NCBI RefSeq assembly: GCF_030272695.1
Contig: NZ_JARFYN010000038.1
Location: 1-64,000 of the forward strand
Reading direction: 5' to 3'
DNA from: Martinezella calliandrae
GTDB taxonomy: Bacteria; Pseudomonadota; Alphaproteobacteria; Rhizobiales; Rhizobiaceae
DNA length: 64,000 bases
Position numbers and translations under genes: made by a program. Below the pieces are notes generated by a model. That model ran no database searches and had not been told where the DNA came from. It saw nothing but the letters and a program-made list of their open reading frames with translations. Below, in pieces: positions 41,223-50,250 of the stretch. The stretch's first letter is position 1. Every line of letters starts with the position of its first letter.

Positions 41223-43106
41223 CTAGAATTCGATATCATCGCCCGGCAGGATGTCGCCGTCATCGGATTCGGCAGCTGCTGGAGCAGCGGTTTGTTCCTC
41301 TTCTTCCGTTTCCGGCGCACGCACGCGAACGTCGATGATCTTGGCGCCTGGAAATTGCGACAGGATCGCCGCCACATCGGGGTCCTGGCGGGCGTCGGCG
41401 ACCCGTTGCTGCTGCGCGTTTGCTTCGGCTTCCACCAGGGTCGGTTCGCCGTCGTCGCGGCTGAGGCTGACAATCCAATGGATTCCGGTCCATTCCTTCA
41501 GCTTGACGGCGAGTTCGTTCAGCAGCGTTCCCGGCGCGCCCGGCGTCAGATTGACGTCAAGCCGGCCGGGCTCGAGCCGCACCGGGCGAACGAAGCTGCG
41601 CACCAGCGCCTTCAGTTTCGGATCGCGCTTCTGGCCGGCGAGTTCTGCGATATCGGCCACAGAATTGACGGGAACCAGCGGCTTCGGCGCTTCGGCGGGT
41701 TTTGGCTCGATGCGCCCGACAGCGGGGGTGATTTGGGGCTGCGTATTCGGAACCGACCGCAGCATGGCGACCGGCGCCGGCGGCGTCGGTGCAGGCCGCG
41801 GTTGCGCGGTTTCAACCGTGCGTGCCATAACATTGCCCTGGTAGGAGACCGGCGTTCCAGCGCTGTTGCCGGCTGACGGGGCGGACGACGGACGCGCGCC
41901 ACCATTGCCATCAGAAAATTCGGCAAGCCGCCGTGCCGCATCTTCCGGCGCCGGCAGATGGGCGGCGTGGGCCAGACGGATCAGCACCATTTCGGCGGCA
42001 CCGGCCGTGCGGGCCGCGCTCTCAGTTTCTGGAATGCCCTTCAGCAGCATCTGCCAGAAGCGCGACAGCGTGGTAACCGCCATGCCCTGCGCGAATTCGG
42101 CCGCCTTGGTGCGCTCGACCTCGCTGAGCGACGGATCATTGGCGGAATCAGGCACATATTTCAGGCGGGTGACGAGATGGGTGAAATCGGCAAGGTCGGT
42201 CAGCACGACGACAGGATTGGCGCCGGCCTCGTACTGGCTGTTGAACTCAGCCAAAGCGGCGGCGACATCGCCCTTGATGATGTGGTGGAAGAGATCGACG
42301 ATGCGGGCGCGGTCCGCCAGCCCCAGCATCGAGCGGACGGCTTCCCCCGCAACCACGCCGCTGCCGTGGGCTATTGCCTGGTCGAGCAGCGACAGGCCGT
42401 CACGGGCCGAACCCTCGGCGGCACGGGCGATCATGGCGAGCGCTTCCGGCTCCGCCTCGATGCCTTCCTTGGCTGCGATGGTGGTGAACAGGCCGACGAG
42501 ATCGGAGGCGCTGATGCGGCGCAGGTCGAAGCGCTGGCAGCGCGAGAGAACCGTGATCGGTACCTTGCGGATTTCGGTGGTGGCGAAGATGAACTTCACA
42601 TGCTCCGGCGGCTCTTCCAGCGTCTTCAGCAGGCCGTTGAAGGCAGCCGTCGACAGCATGTGCACTTCGTCGATGATGTAGACCTTGTAGCGTGCCGAGA
42701 CAGGGCGGTAACGTACCTGCTCGATGATCTCGCGGATGTCGTCGATGCCCGTGTGCGAGGCGGCGTCCATCTCGATGACGTCGACATGCCGGCCTTCCAT
42801 GATTGCCTGGCAATGTTCGCCGGGTTCGCGCAGATCGATTGTCGGCCTGTCGACCGCGGTGGTCTTGTAGTTGAGCGCGCGCGCCAGGATGCGGGCCGTG
42901 GTCGTCTTGCCGACGCCGCGCACACCGGTCAGCATGTAGGCCTGGGCAATACGGCCGGTCTCGAACGCATTGGTCAGCGTGCGAACCATTGGCTCCTGGC
43001 CGACCATCAGGTCGGTGAAATCCTTGGGTCGGTATTTGCGAGCCAGAACCCGGTAACTGGTGCCGGTCGAAGCGGCATCTTTTGCTTGTCGCTCGGTGTC
43101 GCTCAT
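41223..43106 (-). CDS. dnaX: DNA polymerase III subunits tau/gamma
   Basis: ATG 43106 (MSDTERQAKDAASTGTSYRV) gives 627 aa; the longer frame runs into the SRP RNA gene. It has the clamp-loader AAA+ core: GVRGVGKTTTARILARALNY (Walker A), IDEVHMLSTAAFNGLLKTLE (Walker B) and FATTEIRKVPITVLSRCQRF. The zinc-binding cysteines typical of E. coli gamma are largely missing. A proline-rich linker (QPRPAPTPPAPV) precedes the C-terminal tau part. I see no obvious A-rich slippery site. Confidence 0.95.
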   Translation of the reverse strand: MSDTERQAKDAASTGTSYRVLARKYRPKDFTDLMVGQEPMVRTLTNAFETGRIAQAYMLTGVRGVGKTTTARILARALNYKTTAVDRPTIDLREPGEHCQAIMEGRHVDVIEMDAASHTGIDDIREIIEQVRYRPVSARYKVYIIDEVHMLSTAAFNGLLKTLEEPPEHVKFIFATTEIRKVPITVLSRCQRFDLRRISASDLVGLFTTIAAKEGIEAEPEALAMIARAAEGSARDGLSLLDQAIAHGSGVVAGEAVRSMLGLADRARIVDLFHHIIKGDVAAALAEFNSQYEAGANPVVVLTDLADFTHLVTRLKYVPDSANDPSLSEVERTKAAEFAQGMAVTTLSRFWQMLLKGIPETESAARTAGAAEMVLIRLAHAAHLPAPEDAARRLAEFSDGNGGARPSSAPSAGNSAGTPVSYQGNVMARTVETAQPRPAPTPPAPVAMLRSVPNTQPQITPAVGRIEPKPAEAPKPLVPVNSVADIAELAGQKRDPKLKALVRSFVRPVRLEPGRLDVNLTPGAPGTLLNELAVKLKEWTGIHWIVSLSRDDGEPTLVEAEANAQQQRVADARQDPDVAAILSQFPGAKIIDVRVRAPETEEEEQTAAPAAAESDDGDILPGDDIEF

Positions 43107-43155
43107 TGCCCTGCTTATTGCCCGCAGAAAGCCGGGCCTTGCTTTCGGAAAGGGT

Positions 43156-43251
43156 GGGAGGCTGGCACGATGACCCGTGCCGGGCTCGTTAGGGCTGCTT
43201 CCTTCCGGACCTGACCCGGTTGGCGAGTGGCTCGTCCACCACCAACCTCCC
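43156..43251 (-). ncRNA. ffs: signal recognition particle RNA (4.5S)
   Basis: On the minus strand this reads GGGAGGTTGG at the 5' end and CCAGCCTCCC at the 3' end, closing a single long hairpin. The universally conserved core GTCAGGTCCGGAAGGAAGCA lies near 43199-43218. It sits directly upstream of dnaX, the classic place. The ends are estimated from the pairing. Confidence 0.94.
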
Positions 43252-43341
43252 GGATGCACATATCGGCAATATCGGCATCAAAAGCAAGCCAAGGTCAAAA
43301 AAAACTGCTAAACATTTGATAAAACACTGGAGGACAGCCCA

Positions 43342-43752
43342 TTGCAGGATTTTGCGCTCGACGATCGTCTGGCGAATGGCAGCGTTTCCGTCACGATTAC
43401 CGGCCTTTGCGACGTGCGGCTGATGAAGGATCGTCGCTGGCCGTGGCTATTGTTGGTGCCCCGCCGGCCCGGCATATCGGAAATATTCGAGCTGACGCCG
43501 CTCGATCAGGTCCTGCTGAACTTCGAAACCAACAAGGTCGGTGCTGCCTTGAAGACGGTGACGGGAGCGACAAAAATCAACATCGGGGCTCTTGGAAATA
43601 TCGTCCGACAGCTTCATGTTCATGTCATTGCGCGGTTCGAAGGGGACACGAACTGGCCCGGCCCGATCTGGGGTCACGGCAGGGCAGAACCCTATGCGGA
43701 CGAAGACATGAACAGCTTCATAGCCAAGTTGCGGGAAACGCTTTCACAATGA
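43342..43752 (+). CDS. HIT-domain protein
   Basis: TTG 43342 (LQDFALDDRLANGSVSVTIT) lies behind CTGGAGGACAG. The 136-aa protein carries the histidine triad as QLHVHVIARF near residue 93, preceded by KINIGALGNIVRQ. HIT proteins hydrolyse or transfer nucleotidyl groups. The motif here is H-x-H-x-x-x-R, so the third position is altered, as in the rhizobial HIT-like group. It is coupled to nudC by ATGA. Confidence 0.8.
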   Translation: MQDFALDDRLANGSVSVTITGLCDVRLMKDRRWPWLLLVPRRPGISEIFELTPLDQVLLNFETNKVGAALKTVTGATKINIGALGNIVRQLHVHVIARFEGDTNWPGPIWGHGRAEPYADEDMNSFIAKLRETLSQ

Positions 43753-44708
43753 ACCATTCCATCTTCTCTTCGGATGCCCCCCACTCGGAAGCCAGCAGCC
43801 TCACCGCCTTTGCGGAAAATCAGCTTAATCGGGATGCCGAGCACCGCGACGAGGAATCGATCGTGCATGCGCTCGCCAAGGAAGGCACGCATATCCTGGC
43901 CTTTGCCAAGGACAAGCTGGTGCTAAAACATGACGGCCAGGTGCTTGACCCGCTGTTTGCGCGCTACGAGTTGCAGGAGCTAGATCCGGACTGGGAGGCG
44001 GCAGTGCTGCTCGGCTACCGCAAGACCGGCGAGCCGCGGCTGGCCGTTCCGGTACGTATCAATGCCGACGAACTCGCCAGCCACTATAAGCCCGCCGACA
44101 TGCGCTCGCTCTGGCGCGATCTCCTGCTCGAAGGCGAAATTCTCGGCGAGGCCGCGCAAGGCATGAGCCTTATCCGCTGGAACAGCGACAACCGCTTTTG
44201 CGGTCGGTGCGGCTCGATCATGGAACTCCGCATCGGAGGCTATAAGCGGGTCTGCACGGCCTGCGAACACATAATCTTCCCGCGCACCGATCCGGTCGTC
44301 ATCATGCTGACGATCGACGAGGAGAGGAACCTCTGCCTGCTCGGCCGCAGCCATCATTTCGCGCCGGGGATGTATTCCTGCCTCGCCGGCTTCGTCGAAC
44401 CGGGCGAAACCATCGAGAATGCCGTGCGCCGCGAAACGCATGAGGAGTCCGGCATTCACATCGGCCGCGTGCGCTATCATGCCTCGCAACCCTGGCCGAT
44501 GCCGCATTCCTTGATGATCGGCTGTTATGCCGAGGCGAAGTCGACAGAAATTCATATGGATGTCGCTGAGCTTGATGACTGCCGCTGGTTTACGCCGGAA
44601 GAGACGCTCGCCATGCTCGACCGCGTCTCGGCTTCCGGCAATACTTCTCCGCCCAAGGGCGCCATCGCCCATCGCCTGATGCGCGACTGGGTGGAATGGA
44701 AGCGATAG
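43749..44708 (+). CDS. nudC: NAD+ diphosphatase NudC
   Basis: ATG 43749 overlaps the HIT stop. The 319-aa protein has a zinc ribbon (FCGRCGSIMELRIGGYKRVC and TAC), then the Nudix box G-x5-E-x7-REthEESG at about residues 217-239, and the NudC-specific SQPWPMPHSLMIG motif. It removes NAD caps from RNA and cleaves NAD(H). The N-terminal domain is typical. Confidence 0.93.
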   Translation: MNHSIFSSDAPHSEASSLTAFAENQLNRDAEHRDEESIVHALAKEGTHILAFAKDKLVLKHDGQVLDPLFARYELQELDPDWEAAVLLGYRKTGEPRLAVPVRINADELASHYKPADMRSLWRDLLLEGEILGEAAQGMSLIRWNSDNRFCGRCGSIMELRIGGYKRVCTACEHIIFPRTDPVVIMLTIDEERNLCLLGRSHHFAPGMYSCLAGFVEPGETIENAVRRETHEESGIHIGRVRYHASQPWPMPHSLMIGCYAEAKSTEIHMDVAELDDCRWFTPEETLAMLDRVSASGNTSPPKGAIAHRLMRDWVEWKR

Positions 44709-44717
44709 GCGCTTGTC

Positions 44718-45404
44718 ATGGCGCGCTCTGAACGGTTGCTGACCCTGCTACAGACGCTCAGGCGTTACCGCCGCCCGGTCAGCGGCGCGACCCTCGCAGA
44801 GGAGACCGGCGTCAGCCTGCGTACGCTCTATCGCGATATCGCCAGCCTGCAGACCCAAGGCGCCATGATCGAAGGCGAGCCTGGCATCGGCTATGTTTTG
44901 AAGCCGGGCTTCATGCTGCCGCCAATGATGTTTTCGCAGGACGAGATCGAGGCGCTGGTGCTGGGGTCGAGATGGGTGGCGCGCGCGACCGATTCGCGAC
45001 TGGCAGCAGCCGGAGCCGACGCTCTTGCCAAGATCGCTGCCGTGCTGCCGGCCGAAATGCGTGAGGCGGTCGATCAGGCTGCCGTAATCGTCGCCACGCG
45101 CCGCATAACGGAGGATAAGGCCGATCTTTCCCTCATGCGCAAGGCAATCCGTACGGAGCGGATGGTGCAATTGACCTATGGCGACGTGAACGGCGCCATT
45201 TCGACCAGGCGTATCTGGCCCTTCGCGCTTGGCTATTTCGACAACGCGCGCATCATCATGGCCTGGTGCGAGCTGCGTCAGGATTTTCGCCATTTCCGCG
45301 CCGACCGTATCATCGATTTCGCAGTGCTCGAGGCGCGCTACCCACGCCGCCGAATCGCACTTGCAAGGGAATGGCACGCCCAGCAGGGCATTGCCAACGA
45401 TTGA
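44718..45404 (+). CDS. WYL-domain transcriptional regulator, YafY-like
   Basis: The 228-aa protein has an N-terminal HTH_11 (RLLTLLQTLRRYRRPVSGAT, EETGVSLRTLYRDIASLQ) and a WYL domain (MVQLTYGDVNGAISTRRIWP, ALGYFDNARIIMAWCELRQD). WYL proteins sense nucleic-acid ends or ligands and often control DNA repair or defence genes. Start 9 bp after nudC; a shared transcript is possible. Confidence 0.85.
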   Translation: MARSERLLTLLQTLRRYRRPVSGATLAEETGVSLRTLYRDIASLQTQGAMIEGEPGIGYVLKPGFMLPPMMFSQDEIEALVLGSRWVARATDSRLAAAGADALAKIAAVLPAEMREAVDQAAVIVATRRITEDKADLSLMRKAIRTERMVQLTYGDVNGAISTRRIWPFALGYFDNARIIMAWCELRQDFRHFRADRIIDFAVLEARYPRRRIALAREWHAQQGIAND

Positions 45405-45486
45405 TCTCCGGCATAAGGCTGCTGCCAGAAACTGTCAGTAGCTACCGCTATGATCGGCACCATCCAGGCAGGAAGGAGGACCGATC

Positions 45487-45723
45487 ATGGCAAGCCACGC
45501 TATCATCGTCACGAAACAAGCGCATCGCGACGTCAACGAGGCCCGCAAAAGCAAAGATCTTTCAATGCCGGCATGGCCGCTCCGCCTTCTGTTGGGTGCA
45601 CTTCGCTATTTTGCAGGCAGAGGGAATCGCTTCGATATAGAGGGCGTACCGGATTCGATGAAGCGCGATCTGGGCTTTCTGGACGGCTGTGAGCCGTACC
45701 GTGAGGAAGAAAGGATGCACTAA
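45487..45723 (+). CDS. small basic protein, possibly DUF1127-like, 78 aa
   Basis: ATG 45487 lies behind the strong GGAAGGAGGACC. The protein has a hydrophobic/aromatic middle (MPAWPLRLLLGALRYFAGRG) and ends MKRDLGFLDGCEPYREEERM. DUF1127 proteins of alphaproteobacteria end with a similar (L/I)-x-D-(I/L)-G motif, so a distant member is possible. Such proteins bind RNA and affect phosphate and carbon metabolism in Agrobacterium. The assignment is tentative; the gene itself is well supported by its ribosome-binding site. Confidence 0.6.
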   Translation: MASHAIIVTKQAHRDVNEARKSKDLSMPAWPLRLLLGALRYFAGRGNRFDIEGVPDSMKRDLGFLDGCEPYREEERMH

Positions 45724-45839
45724 ACGCATCCTCATAAACATCCGATCCGCTGACGATCCATGGCCGGCAGGCTCCGTCCTGGCTCCCGGACCGCATCTGT
45801 CATGCCCTTATATCCCCGTAAAACAAGAGGAATATTCAA

Positions 45840-46208
45840 ATGACAAGCCCGAATCTCATCATCTTCTACGTCAAGGATCCGGCCGAAAGCGTGCCTTTCT
45901 ATCGCGACCTGCTCGGTCGCGAACCAGCCGTCGCCGCACCGAATTTCGCCGCCTTCCCGCTCGACAATGGTTTCACCCTCGGCCTCTGGCGCCGCAGCAG
46001 CGTCGAGCCGCAGCCGTCCGCTATCGGTAGTCGCGGCGAACTTGCCTTCATGGTCGAAGGCGAGGGCGCGGTCGCGGAGCACTACAAGGACTGGAAAGCC
46101 CGCGGTCTGCCTATAGCGCAGGAGCTGACGACGCTCGATTTCGGCCCGACCTTCGTCGTGCTCGATCCCGACGGCCATCGTCTCCGGGTTTGTGAGCCGG
46201 ATAAGTGA
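45840..46208 (+). CDS. glyoxalase/VOC-family protein
   Basis: The 122-aa protein begins IIFYVKDPAESVPFYRDLLG, the VOC beta-alpha-beta start, and ends FVVLDPDGHRLRVCEPDK, the matching second module. VOC proteins are metal-dependent glyoxalases, dioxygenases or antibiotic-binding proteins. The metal ligands are not clearly complete, so a binding role is possible. It has 116 bp of upstream sequence for its own promoter. Confidence 0.82.
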   Translation: MTSPNLIIFYVKDPAESVPFYRDLLGREPAVAAPNFAAFPLDNGFTLGLWRRSSVEPQPSAIGSRGELAFMVEGEGAVAEHYKDWKARGLPIAQELTTLDFGPTFVVLDPDGHRLRVCEPDK

Positions 46209-46496
46209 ATCCCATACTTTGCGATTTTTGCTCCTAACCCTAGCCCCCTCCCCGTTTGGACGGGGAGGGGGCGGCCCATTTATCCTCGCCCAAATGAGCT
46301 GCTGTAGGGAATGCTGTGGTGCGTCTATCTCTTTTTCCCCGCGTGCGGGCTGCAACCATCTGAGTTTCGTGTCGCACAATGAGGGCTGATCTTCTCGCAC
46401 GCAACCGCATAACCTACTCTGCCTCATCCTAAGCCGTGGAGCTCGAAGAGCGAAGCCTCGAAGGACCGAGGGTGGGGCCTTCGAGGCAAACCCGGC
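46209..46496. other. repeat-bearing gap between VOC gene and pheA
   Basis: The 288 bases hold a palindromic repeat (CCTAACCCTAGCCCCCTCCC with its complement, 46232-46275) related to the one at 22817. A second repeat-like segment lies near 46428-46496 (CCTCATCCTAAGCCGTGGAG and GAAGGACCGAGGGTGGGG). No ORF is credible. Confidence 0.6.
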
Positions 46497-47351
46497 TCAA
46501 AGGTCGCCCCGCATCGGATGACCTCTATAGACGCCCAGAATGCGGACCTTTTCCGAGAAGAACCGCAATTCCTCCAGCGCGCGCCGGACATTCGGATCGG
46601 AGGGATGGCCCTCGATATCCGCATAAAACTGCGTTGCTACAAAACGGCCGCCAAGCTGATAGCTTTCGAGCTTGGTCATGTTGATGCCGTTGGTTGCGAA
46701 GCCACCGAGCGCCTTATAGAGCGCGGCCGGAATGTTTCGGACGTTGAAGACGAAGGTGGTGACGATCTTTTCCTCGGGCGAGCCGCGCTGCGCCCAGTTT
46801 TCGTCGCGCGACAGCACCACGAAGCGCGTCACGTTACTTTCGGTGTCCTCGACATTTTCCGCAACGATTTCGAGCCCGTAGAGTTCGGCCGCCAGCCGCG
46901 GCGCAAGGGCGGCCATGGTGCGGTCGCCGGTTTCTTGCACGAGCTTGGCCGCACCGGCCGTATCGCCGGCAATGATGGGCTTCCAGCCATTGGCGCGCAC
47001 GATCTTGCGGCATTGGCCAAGCGCATGAATATGGCTGTGAACCGTGCGGATCTCTTCCTTCTTCACGCCGGGCAGGACCATGAGCTGGAAGTGGATCGGC
47101 ATGAAATATTCACCGACGATATGCAGTCGCGATTCGGGCAGCAGATGATGGATATCAGCGACGCGGCCGGCGATCGTGTTTTCGATCGGGATCATGCCAA
47201 GATCGGCATCGCCATTGTCGACGGCAGTGAAGGCGTCCTCAAAGGTCTGGCAGGGCAGCGGCTCCATCGTCGGGAACATGTCGAGGCTGGCCATGTGAGA
47301 ATTGGCGCCATAGTCGCCCTGAAAAGAAATTCTGTTCGTCTTGGTGATCAT
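46497..47351 (-). CDS. pheA: prephenate dehydratase
   Basis: The 284-aa monofunctional enzyme has the PDT domain (ISFQGDYGANSHMASLDMFP, MIPIENTIAGRVADIHHLL, the ESNVTRFVVLSRD motif) and an ACT regulatory domain (ALYKALGGFATNGINMTKLE-SYQLG). It converts prephenate to phenylpyruvate and is normally feedback-inhibited by phenylalanine through the ACT domain. No chorismate mutase domain is attached. It lies 26 bp after kdsB in the same direction. Confidence 0.96.
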   Translation of the reverse strand: MITKTNRISFQGDYGANSHMASLDMFPTMEPLPCQTFEDAFTAVDNGDADLGMIPIENTIAGRVADIHHLLPESRLHIVGEYFMPIHFQLMVLPGVKKEEIRTVHSHIHALGQCRKIVRANGWKPIIAGDTAGAAKLVQETGDRTMAALAPRLAAELYGLEIVAENVEDTESNVTRFVVLSRDENWAQRGSPEEKIVTTFVFNVRNIPAALYKALGGFATNGINMTKLESYQLGGRFVATQFYADIEGHPSDPNVRRALEELRFFSEKVRILGVYRGHPMRGDL

Positions 47352-47377
47352 TGGGACTGCCTTTGGGGGAAATTCCG

Positions 47378-48133
47378 TCAGAGAGCGGCGCCGGAAAGGA
47401 TGCGGCGGGCCTTTTCGAGGTCGCCGGGAGTATCGACACCGAGCGGTATCGTGTCAACGATCTCGACATCGATGCGCATGCCCGCTTCGAGCGCCCGCAA
47501 TTGCTCCAGTGATTCGCGCTTTTCCAGCGGCGAAGGGCCAAGGCTGACGAATTTCTCCAACGCTGCGCGGCGATAGGTGTAAAGGCCGATGTGATGATAA
47601 AGCGGCCCCGCGCCGTAAGGCGCCGTGGCGCGCGTAAAATAAAGCGCCCGCATGCGTTTATCCGAAAGAGCGGAGCCAACCAGCTTGACGACGCTTGGCT
47701 TGGTCTTCTCTTCCTCATCGGTGATTTCGACGGCAAGCGTCGCAATGTCGACGGCAGGGTTTTCGAGCGGGCGCAACGAAGCGCGGATGGTGTCGGGATC
47801 GATGGTCGGCAGGTCGCCCTGGACATTCATGACGATCTCGGCGAGACCATCGGGATCGACGGCTTTCAGCGCCTCGTAGATGCGGTCGGAGCCGGATTGA
47901 TGGTCCTGGCTGGTCATGACGACTTCAAATCCGGCTTTAGCCACTGCGGCGAAAGTATCGTCGTGGTCGACGGCGACAACGATGCGACCGATCGCCGCCT
48001 CGCATGCGCGTTTGGCAACCTGTACGATCATGGGCAGACCGCAAATATCGGCGAGCGGTTTGCCCGGCAGGCGGGTCGAGGCCATCCGGGCAGGTATGAG
48101 CACCAGCGTCTTGTCTAACTTGGGATCTGTCAT
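47378..48133 (-). CDS. kdsB: 3-deoxy-manno-octulosonate cytidylyltransferase
   Basis: ATG 48133 (MTDPKLDKTLVLIPARMAST) gives 251 aa. The nucleotide-binding start LVLIPARMASTRLPGKPLAD, VVAVDHDD and VMNVQGDLPTIDP identify KdsB. It activates KDO as CMP-KDO for lipopolysaccharide core synthesis in the cytoplasm. With pheA it forms a two-gene leftward unit. Confidence 0.95.
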   Translation of the reverse strand: MTDPKLDKTLVLIPARMASTRLPGKPLADICGLPMIVQVAKRACEAAIGRIVVAVDHDDTFAAVAKAGFEVVMTSQDHQSGSDRIYEALKAVDPDGLAEIVMNVQGDLPTIDPDTIRASLRPLENPAVDIATLAVEITDEEEKTKPSVVKLVGSALSDKRMRALYFTRATAPYGAGPLYHHIGLYTYRRAALEKFVSLGPSPLEKRESLEQLRALEAGMRIDVEIVDTIPLGVDTPGDLEKARRILSGAAL

Positions 48134-48284
48134 TGTTGGGCCTTCTAATCCCGCCGGAAAAGTGTCAAAAAGTCTCACGGTGGATACCGTTTAGAGAGTT
48201 GCAAGAAACTGCCAAAAGACATAGGTTTCGCGCGAATTCAAGATGGGCCGGCAGCCGCTGCCGGGGGTGAGGGGAGCATAGCAG

Positions 48285-48866
48285 ATGAATTCATCCTACG
48301 TGAACATGGGTGTCGGGGCACTTCTGGCCACACTTTTTGTGCTAAAGTCCGTGTCGCTCGCGTCGGGATTTATTTTTAGTTCAGAAGCGCCGGAAAAGCC
48401 GGGCTTCGCAATTATCGTCGCTGAAGATACGTCTGCCGGAGCAGGCGGCCAGGCAGCCGCCGCCAAACAGGAAACGCCGATCGCGCAATTGCTGCAAAAA
48501 GCCGACGCCAAGGCCGGCGAATCGATCTTCAAGAAGTGTCAGGCCTGTCATGATGGCACTAAGGGCGGGCCGAACAAGGTCGGTCCGAATCTCTGGGGTG
48601 TGGTCGATCGCCCGATCGCCTCGCACGAAGGTTTTGGTTATTCCTCCGGCATGAAGGATTTCTCCAAGGGCAGCAGCGAAAAGTGGACCTACGATCATCT
48701 CTATCATTTCCTCGAAGCTCCGAAGAAATTCATCGCGGGAACGGCGATGGGCTTTGCCGGCCTGCCGAAGGAAGAAGATCGCGCCAATATCATCGCCTAT
48801 CTGCGCACGCTCGCCGATACGCCGGAGCCGCTGCCTGACGCGAACGCTCCCGCAGCGACGAACTAA
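48285..48866 (+). CDS. cycM: membrane-anchored cytochrome c, CycM type
   Basis: The 193-aa protein keeps an N-terminal uncleaved anchor (NMGVGALLATLFVLKSVSLA), a Gln/Ala-rich linker and a class I cytochrome c domain with Cys85-x-x-Cys88-His89 and the axial Met in GTAMGFAGLPKEEDR. CycM passes electrons between the bc1 complex and the aa3 oxidase. It is divergent from kdsB, the usual rhizobial order. Confidence 0.93.
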   Translation: MNSSYVNMGVGALLATLFVLKSVSLASGFIFSSEAPEKPGFAIIVAEDTSAGAGGQAAAAKQETPIAQLLQKADAKAGESIFKKCQACHDGTKGGPNKVGPNLWGVVDRPIASHEGFGYSSGMKDFSKGSSEKWTYDHLYHFLEAPKKFIAGTAMGFAGLPKEEDRANIIAYLRTLADTPEPLPDANAPAATN

Positions 48867-48888
48867 ACTGCCTCAAGCGAACACATGC

Positions 48889-48919
48889 AAAAGCCCGGAC
48901 GTCTCGACCGGGCTTTTTT
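48889..48919. terminator. two-way terminator between cycM and the patatin gene
   Basis: AAAAGCCCGG and CCGGGCTTTTTT enclose ACGTCTCGA. The stem has A and T runs on both sides, so it can stop transcripts from both convergent genes. Confidence 0.9.
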
Positions 48920-48935
48920 CAGTCCAGTCAGCCAC

Positions 48936-50096
48936 TCAAACGACGTGCTTGCGCGAGCGCATCTTCTGATCGAGGTCGAAGACTTTGAGCCCGTCCTCAA
49001 TGCTTGGAGGCACGCGCCAATCCTCTGAGGCCAGTGCTTTCCGGCAATCGCGCAGGCCGGCCTGCCAGTGCTCGTGCATCGATAAAGCCGAAAATTCATA
49101 GTCCTTCGAATGGGAGCGGAACTGCTTGTTGCGGTAGATCAGGTGGATGATCGTGACGCCGTAGTCGGAACAGTTTTCCTTGAGCTTCTGGATTTCCGGA
49201 TCAGCTTTAGCCTCCTCGGGCAGGCGCGCGTAGAGCTCCGAGATTGTCCGGCGTAGCTGGTGCCGTTCGAGAAAAAGATCGGTGTTGAGTCGGGTGCGGC
49301 TGGAGTAGGTAATATCCTTGCGCCGTTCCTCCACCTCTTCGAGGTCCTGCGGCAACGGGCCGGTAGCGCTGAAGAGGTCCACCTGGAAAACGACCGTGTC
49401 GACACCTGCGCCGCTCCTCAGCACATAAGTCAGCGGGGTGTTCGAGACCAGGCCGCCGTCCCAGTAGTATTCGTTGCCGATCTTGATCGCTGGAAAGCCG
49501 GGCGGTAGCGCACCGCTTGCCATGACGTGCTCGGGTTTGATCTTGATGTCCCTATTGTCGAAGTAGGCGAAATTGCCCGTTCGGACATTGACGGAGCCGA
49601 GGCTCAGTCGCACAGGGCCGTGGTTGATGCGGTCGAAATCGACGTGGTCGAGCAGGGTCTGGCGCAGTTGCTCGGTGTCGTAAATGCTCGTCGCGCCCGC
49701 CGAACCCCGCGACTGAAACCACGAAGGGATCTGCCAGGGGGAAAAGAAGCCGGGCACGCCGAACGTCGACACCCACCAGCTGCTGACGGTGCGATAGAAA
49801 TGGTTGGTCTCGCGCTGCTTCTCCATGAAGAGGTCAACCGGTAACTGTACGCTGACCTTATTCCAGAACGAACGCAATTTCTCGAGCCGCTGGCCTGGCA
49901 CGTTGCCCGCCATGATCGAGGCATTGATCGCGCCGATCGAGATACCGGCGATCCAATCCGGCTCAATATCGACTTGCCTCAGCGCTTCGAAAGCGCCTGC
50001 CTGATATGAGCCGAGAGCGCCGCCCCCCTGCAGGACGAAGACCTTCTGCGCATAGGCCGACGCGGGGTTCGTGATGACTGGAGCTGCAATATTCAT
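48936..50096 (-). CDS. patatin-like phospholipase
   Basis: The 386-aa protein has the patatin core: oxyanion loop LQGGGALGSYQAGAFEAL, nucleophile Ser53 in GISIGAINAS, and the catalytic Asp in YWDGGLVSNTPL. A DUF3734-like C-terminal region follows (YSSRTRLNTDLFLERHQLRR). Rhizobial relatives lie near polyhydroxybutyrate-cycle genes, but no such gene is next to it here. A palindrome sits 22 bp in front of its start. Confidence 0.88.
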   Translation of the reverse strand: MNIAAPVITNPASAYAQKVFVLQGGGALGSYQAGAFEALRQVDIEPDWIAGISIGAINASIMAGNVPGQRLEKLRSFWNKVSVQLPVDLFMEKQRETNHFYRTVSSWWVSTFGVPGFFSPWQIPSWFQSRGSAGATSIYDTEQLRQTLLDHVDFDRINHGPVRLSLGSVNVRTGNFAYFDNRDIKIKPEHVMASGALPPGFPAIKIGNEYYWDGGLVSNTPLTYVLRSGAGVDTVVFQVDLFSATGPLPQDLEEVEERRKDITYSSRTRLNTDLFLERHQLRRTISELYARLPEEAKADPEIQKLKENCSDYGVTIIHLIYRNKQFRSHSKDYEFSALSMHEHWQAGLRDCRKALASEDWRVPPSIEDGLKVFDLDQKMRSRKHVV

Positions 50097-50117
50097 GGTT
50101 CCATCCTTTGCTGCGCT

Positions 50118-50133
50118 CCACCCTTAAGGGTGG
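50118..50133. promoter_or_regulatory. 16-bp perfect palindrome upstream of the patatin gene
   Basis: CCACCCTTAAGGGTGG is a perfect inverted repeat 22 bp before the ATG at 50096, within the leader or promoter. It could be an operator, or in RNA a hairpin near the ribosome-binding site (GGATGGAACC). The binder is unknown. Confidence 0.45.
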
Positions 50134-50250
50134 GACTGCGCGAATATATGGCCATTTTCGTGCCTGCTTCTCCGAACGCGGAGATATATCGTCGAAGTGC
50201 TTGGCGGCGAGCACACGCAAGACTGCTTTGCACCGTTTGGAAATCGCATG

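Noticed and set aside
41223..43106. Programmed frameshift in dnaX to make a gamma subunit
   Set aside because: No A-rich slippery run with a following hairpin was found at the expected position, so I do not claim it.
43107..43259. 51-codon N-terminal extension of dnaX
   Set aside because: The extension is translation through the SRP RNA gene (GGWWWTSHSPTGSGPEG). The start at 43106 fits the DnaX family.
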